In this document: piece after piece, positions 61,808 to 64,000 of the stretch
How positions within the stretch are numbered: position 1 is the first letter of the stretch
How the letters are laid out: each line of letters opens with the position of its first letter
NCBI GenBank assembly: GCA_022606425.2
Contig: JAHDVF020000517.1
Coordinates: 124,001 to 188,000 of the forward strand
Length of the DNA: 64,000 nt
Source of the DNA: Lepidostoma basale
Taxonomy: Eukaryota; Arthropoda; Insecta; Trichoptera; Lepidostomatidae
Direction: 5' to 3'
The notes under the pieces: generated by a model
What the model was told of the DNA's origin: nothing
The model's input: the letters and a program-made list of their open reading frames with translations, nothing else
Database searches by the model: none
Position numbers and translations under genes: made by a program

Positions 61808-62699
61808 TAATTGATGTACATATTAATTTTACGGATTAATTTGCTATCTTTACTCGTCTTTGAAAAAATAAACAGTTTTCTTTTTTCATTAGCGTTAGTT
61901 TATTCACTATAGCTTTTTGAAAATATGCTCGGTCATTCTATTTTGTCATTTTCTCTTATAACACTGTTTCGCAGGGCAATTATGTGCTCGTATTTATTCA
62001 GCCGATTTGCCGCAGCCCTCCCGATAGATTCGCAAGCGCCGCAGGATTTTACGGTGTCAATTAACTCTATCATTAGAACCGTACACCGCGGCGTCATTAT
62101 TTTTTCAACTAATGCCTTCTGTCATCAGAGCTCACTTTTCACCTTTATCATTCCTCTCGCCGGGCGCGGGGGGGAAGAATTACCGCCATGTGGAAATAAA
62201 TAAATTCCTGGCGGGCTCCGTGCCCCGCTTTATCTCACTCGGCATGCATTTTATACGGGTCATTAATTACACATTATGATCACGTAGTAGCTGTTGTACA
62301 CCCTCATTAGGATTTCCCTCCCCTCGTTCCTCTCGCGTCCCACACCGCTGCTCGTGTAAGTTTTCCTTATCATTCAGTCTGCCCGGTTACGCTGGTTTTT
62401 TCGCTGTGCAAATGGCAGTTTTCTCCAAATGATTTATTTTAGTTCTCAAACATAAAGGGCTATTGAAAATGTTTGCTAGACTTTCGGGTTGCGTATATTA
62501 TTTTCAAGTAACAATTATTTTTTGTGACTTTAAGGATGTTTCATAAATCATGATTCCGCGACATATTTCTATGCGAAGATGCCGAGGGGGAGTCATTGTT
62601 ATCGAATCCGATCTTAGTATAAAAAGTTTACTTGTAATATTTTTGTACGACAGAAGGGGGCACTGTTGTATTTTTTTTTATGAAACACTTCTTCTCCTT
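61808..62699. other. Host-like flank of the Helitron
   Basis: Single-copy-looking, GC-richer at 61,980-62,360. Open frames (92 codons) have no domain. Possibly conserved non-coding DNA; cannot be judged from one genome. Confidence 0.4.
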
Positions 62700-63040
62700 T
62701 TCTTCCCCAGCCTATTCCCGTCCACTCCTGGGCAAAGGCCTCCTCCATTCGCTTCCATGTCACTCTTTCTTGTGCAGACTGCATCCAGGTTATTACGATA
62801 TATCTATTCAGATCATCCTACCACCGTAGTTGCGGTCGCCCTGCACTTCTCTTTGCCGTCTACGGTCTCCAAGTCAGCAGTCTACTTGTCCATATTTCGT
62901 CTGAGCTTCTGGCTACGTGACCTGCCCATTGCCATTTTAGAGTCGTCACCCGGTGGATGATGTCAATGACCTTTGTTTTTTCTCTCACCATATCGTTTCA
63001 CCATAACATGGCTCTTTGGGTCACTCGTAGTTTCTCGGCA
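62700..63040 (-). mobile_element. RTE-type 3' fragment
   Basis: CCGTCCACTCCTGGGCAAAG, GGCCTCCTCCATTCGCTTCC, GACTGCATCCAGGTTATTAC, TGCCATTTTAGAGTCGTC and AACATGGCTCTTTGGGTC in the order seen in the Helitron-nested RTE (57,505-57,790), so the same subfamily. The 136-codon plus-strand frame over it is a shadow. Confidence 0.7.
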
Positions 63041-63147
63041 CTTTGTTATGAAATACATACTTAACACACATGACAAAAAAGCTTTAGATATATATTTTTT
63101 TTCACTTTTTTTGCATGTGTCCTTCATCTTAAATTTTAGTATTTCTT
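63041..63147. other. Spacer
   Basis: AT-rich, nothing recognised. Confidence 0.4.
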
Positions 63148-63400
63148 ATCAGCCGTCTATCTGTCGTTCGCTGCTGCACTCTTTCTAAGCACGCAACTGT
63201 CCTCTATCCTTTGCTACTCTCATCCATCCTCGTCCAGCAAGCTTTATAATATTATCAGTTCAGCGGGCATAGAGACGTCCAACTCTATGGAATCCTGTGT
63301 GCGATCTCCACTCTTTGCCGGCAAATATGGCCTGCTTACCGCCACTTCAGCCCGCCTATCCTCAGAGCCATTTCAGTTACCTTTGATTCATTGTCGAAAA
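63148..63400 (-). mobile_element. RTE-type 3' fragment, second subfamily
   Basis: ATCAGCCGTCTATCTGTCGT, GCTGCTGCACTC, CTCATCCATCCTCGTCCAGC and TCCACTCTTTGCCGG...CCGCCACTTCAGCCCGCC follow the order of the RTE-type end at 51,795. It lacks the 5' part. Confidence 0.6.
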
Positions 63401-63493
63401 AAATCATTTTAGATTCTGTCGCTGCCCTGAAGGTTATTTAAAGCATAGTTCTTTCCATGGTGCGCTGGGCGACCTGGAACTTGTACACTAGAC

Positions 63494-63740
63494 CAGTGGT
63501 GGTACTCCCATAGAAGCCCAGAAGCTCAGTTTGCGTAAGAAATTTTGAATCAAAACCTATTCTGGCTTACAGAGGTTCAGCTCTTGTGGCTATTCCTTTT
63601 ACGTCGGATGGGAACATTGTTGGAAGGTGATTTGGTGGGTTTTGTTTATGCGGGGGCAGGATTTCTTAGATTTGGGGGTTTTGATTCCAAAAATTTTACG
63701 CAAGCAGAGCTTCTGGCCATCTATGGGAGTACCGCCACTG
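63494..63740. mobile_element. hAT-type MITE with perfect 8 bp target duplication
   Basis: Inverted ends CAGTGGTGGTACTCCCATAG and CTATGGGAGTACCGCCACTG, with further pairing inward (AGAAGCTC...TTGCGTAA). Flanked on both sides by CACTAGAC (63,486-63,493 and 63,741-63,748). An 8 bp duplication with CA-starting ends points to the hAT superfamily. 247 bp, no transposase; the open frame across it is chance. Confidence 0.85.
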
Positions 63741-63748
63741 CACTAGAC

Positions 63749-64000
63749 CCATTGTCAGCGTCCACTTTCAGCTCTATATGTTATGACTGGCAAAACACAC
63801 TGGTTGAAGATATATTAGATACGTATCTCACATAATCCGCTTTATATTATTTTGTTAACGTTTTTTTTACTTTGGAGTTCGTTTAACTTTGCAGTTGAGA
63901 GAGTAAATAGATGATTTGAGAATACCCATGTTGTGAGAACCGTGTACGGCCATAGTAATGTGCCTTACCCTCGTGAGCATATTTGATTCGGAGATAAGAG
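63749..64000. other. No recognisable feature
   Basis: Window edge; AT-rich to moderate GC with no supported gene. Confidence 0.45.

Noticed and set aside
62550..62960. 136-codon frame resembling a membrane protein
   Set aside because: Overlaps an RTE-type 3' end on the other strand; hydrophobicity comes from T-rich sequence.
63545..63835. 96-codon frame with an AELLAIYG stretch, considered as an RNase H remnant
   Set aside because: Most of it lies in the hAT-type MITE and its flank; no RNase H catalytic residues can be placed.

Overview
This looks like a stretch of AT-rich animal nuclear DNA, most likely from an insect and probably a moth or butterfly. It is packed with layers of transposable elements. 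Organism evidence is indirect: non-LTR retrotransposons of the APE-endonuclease type ending in short tandem repeats, the common insect '..CCACTGCTGGAC..' RTE 3' ends, tRNA-derived SINEs, an animal-type Helitron and a pogo-like DNA transposon. I found no convincing host protein-coding gene, rRNA gene or free-standing tRNA gene. The window is probably intergenic or one large intron. Nearly all protein-like signal comes from retrotransposon reverse transcriptases or their C-terminal tails.

The dominant component is one non-LTR family, called LINE-X here. I count about 27 copies, nearly all 5'-truncated and ending at the same 3' end. The one near-full-length copy (about 26,940-30,840, minus strand) has an unbroken 995-codon endonuclease/reverse-transcriptase frame with the expected catalytic residues. 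A second long copy (about 43,560-45,484, plus strand) is dead. A small copy at 13,733-13,893 joins the first 30 or so codons directly to the 3' end and is a natural internally deleted derivative. Other retroelements are RTE-type 3' ends with (GAA)n or (TAAG)n tails, CR1-like 3' ends (33.6-34.0, 54.2-55.1 kb), Jockey/CR1-like C-termini (2.2-2.7, 22.0-22.4 kb) and two SINE families.

DNA transposons include a 4.8 kb Helitron with both termini (56,983-61,807) carrying a decayed Rep/helicase gene and a nested RTE fragment. There is also a 1.29 kb pogo/Tigger-like element with a TA duplication (8,993-10,283), a 247 bp hAT-type MITE with a perfect 8 bp target duplication (63,494-63,740) and a 410 bp MITE (15,957-16,367).

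The most interesting signal is a shared motif in at least six otherwise different repeat families, here A to F, many of them inverted (palindromic) units. It reads CUGANGA, one spare base, a 4-5 bp hairpin, GAA, a 6 nt self-complementary stretch (ACAUGU, ACUAGU or ACCGGU), then a U or C. This is the layout of a minimal hammerhead self-cleaving ribozyme whose helix III is so short that it should work as a dimer. Helix I pairing can be seen in the best copies (932-977 and 8,715-8,760), and one family swaps the C3-G8 pair for U3-A8. Such minimal ribozymes are known from Penelope-like retroelements; here they sit in short inverted repeats with no recognisable polymerase.
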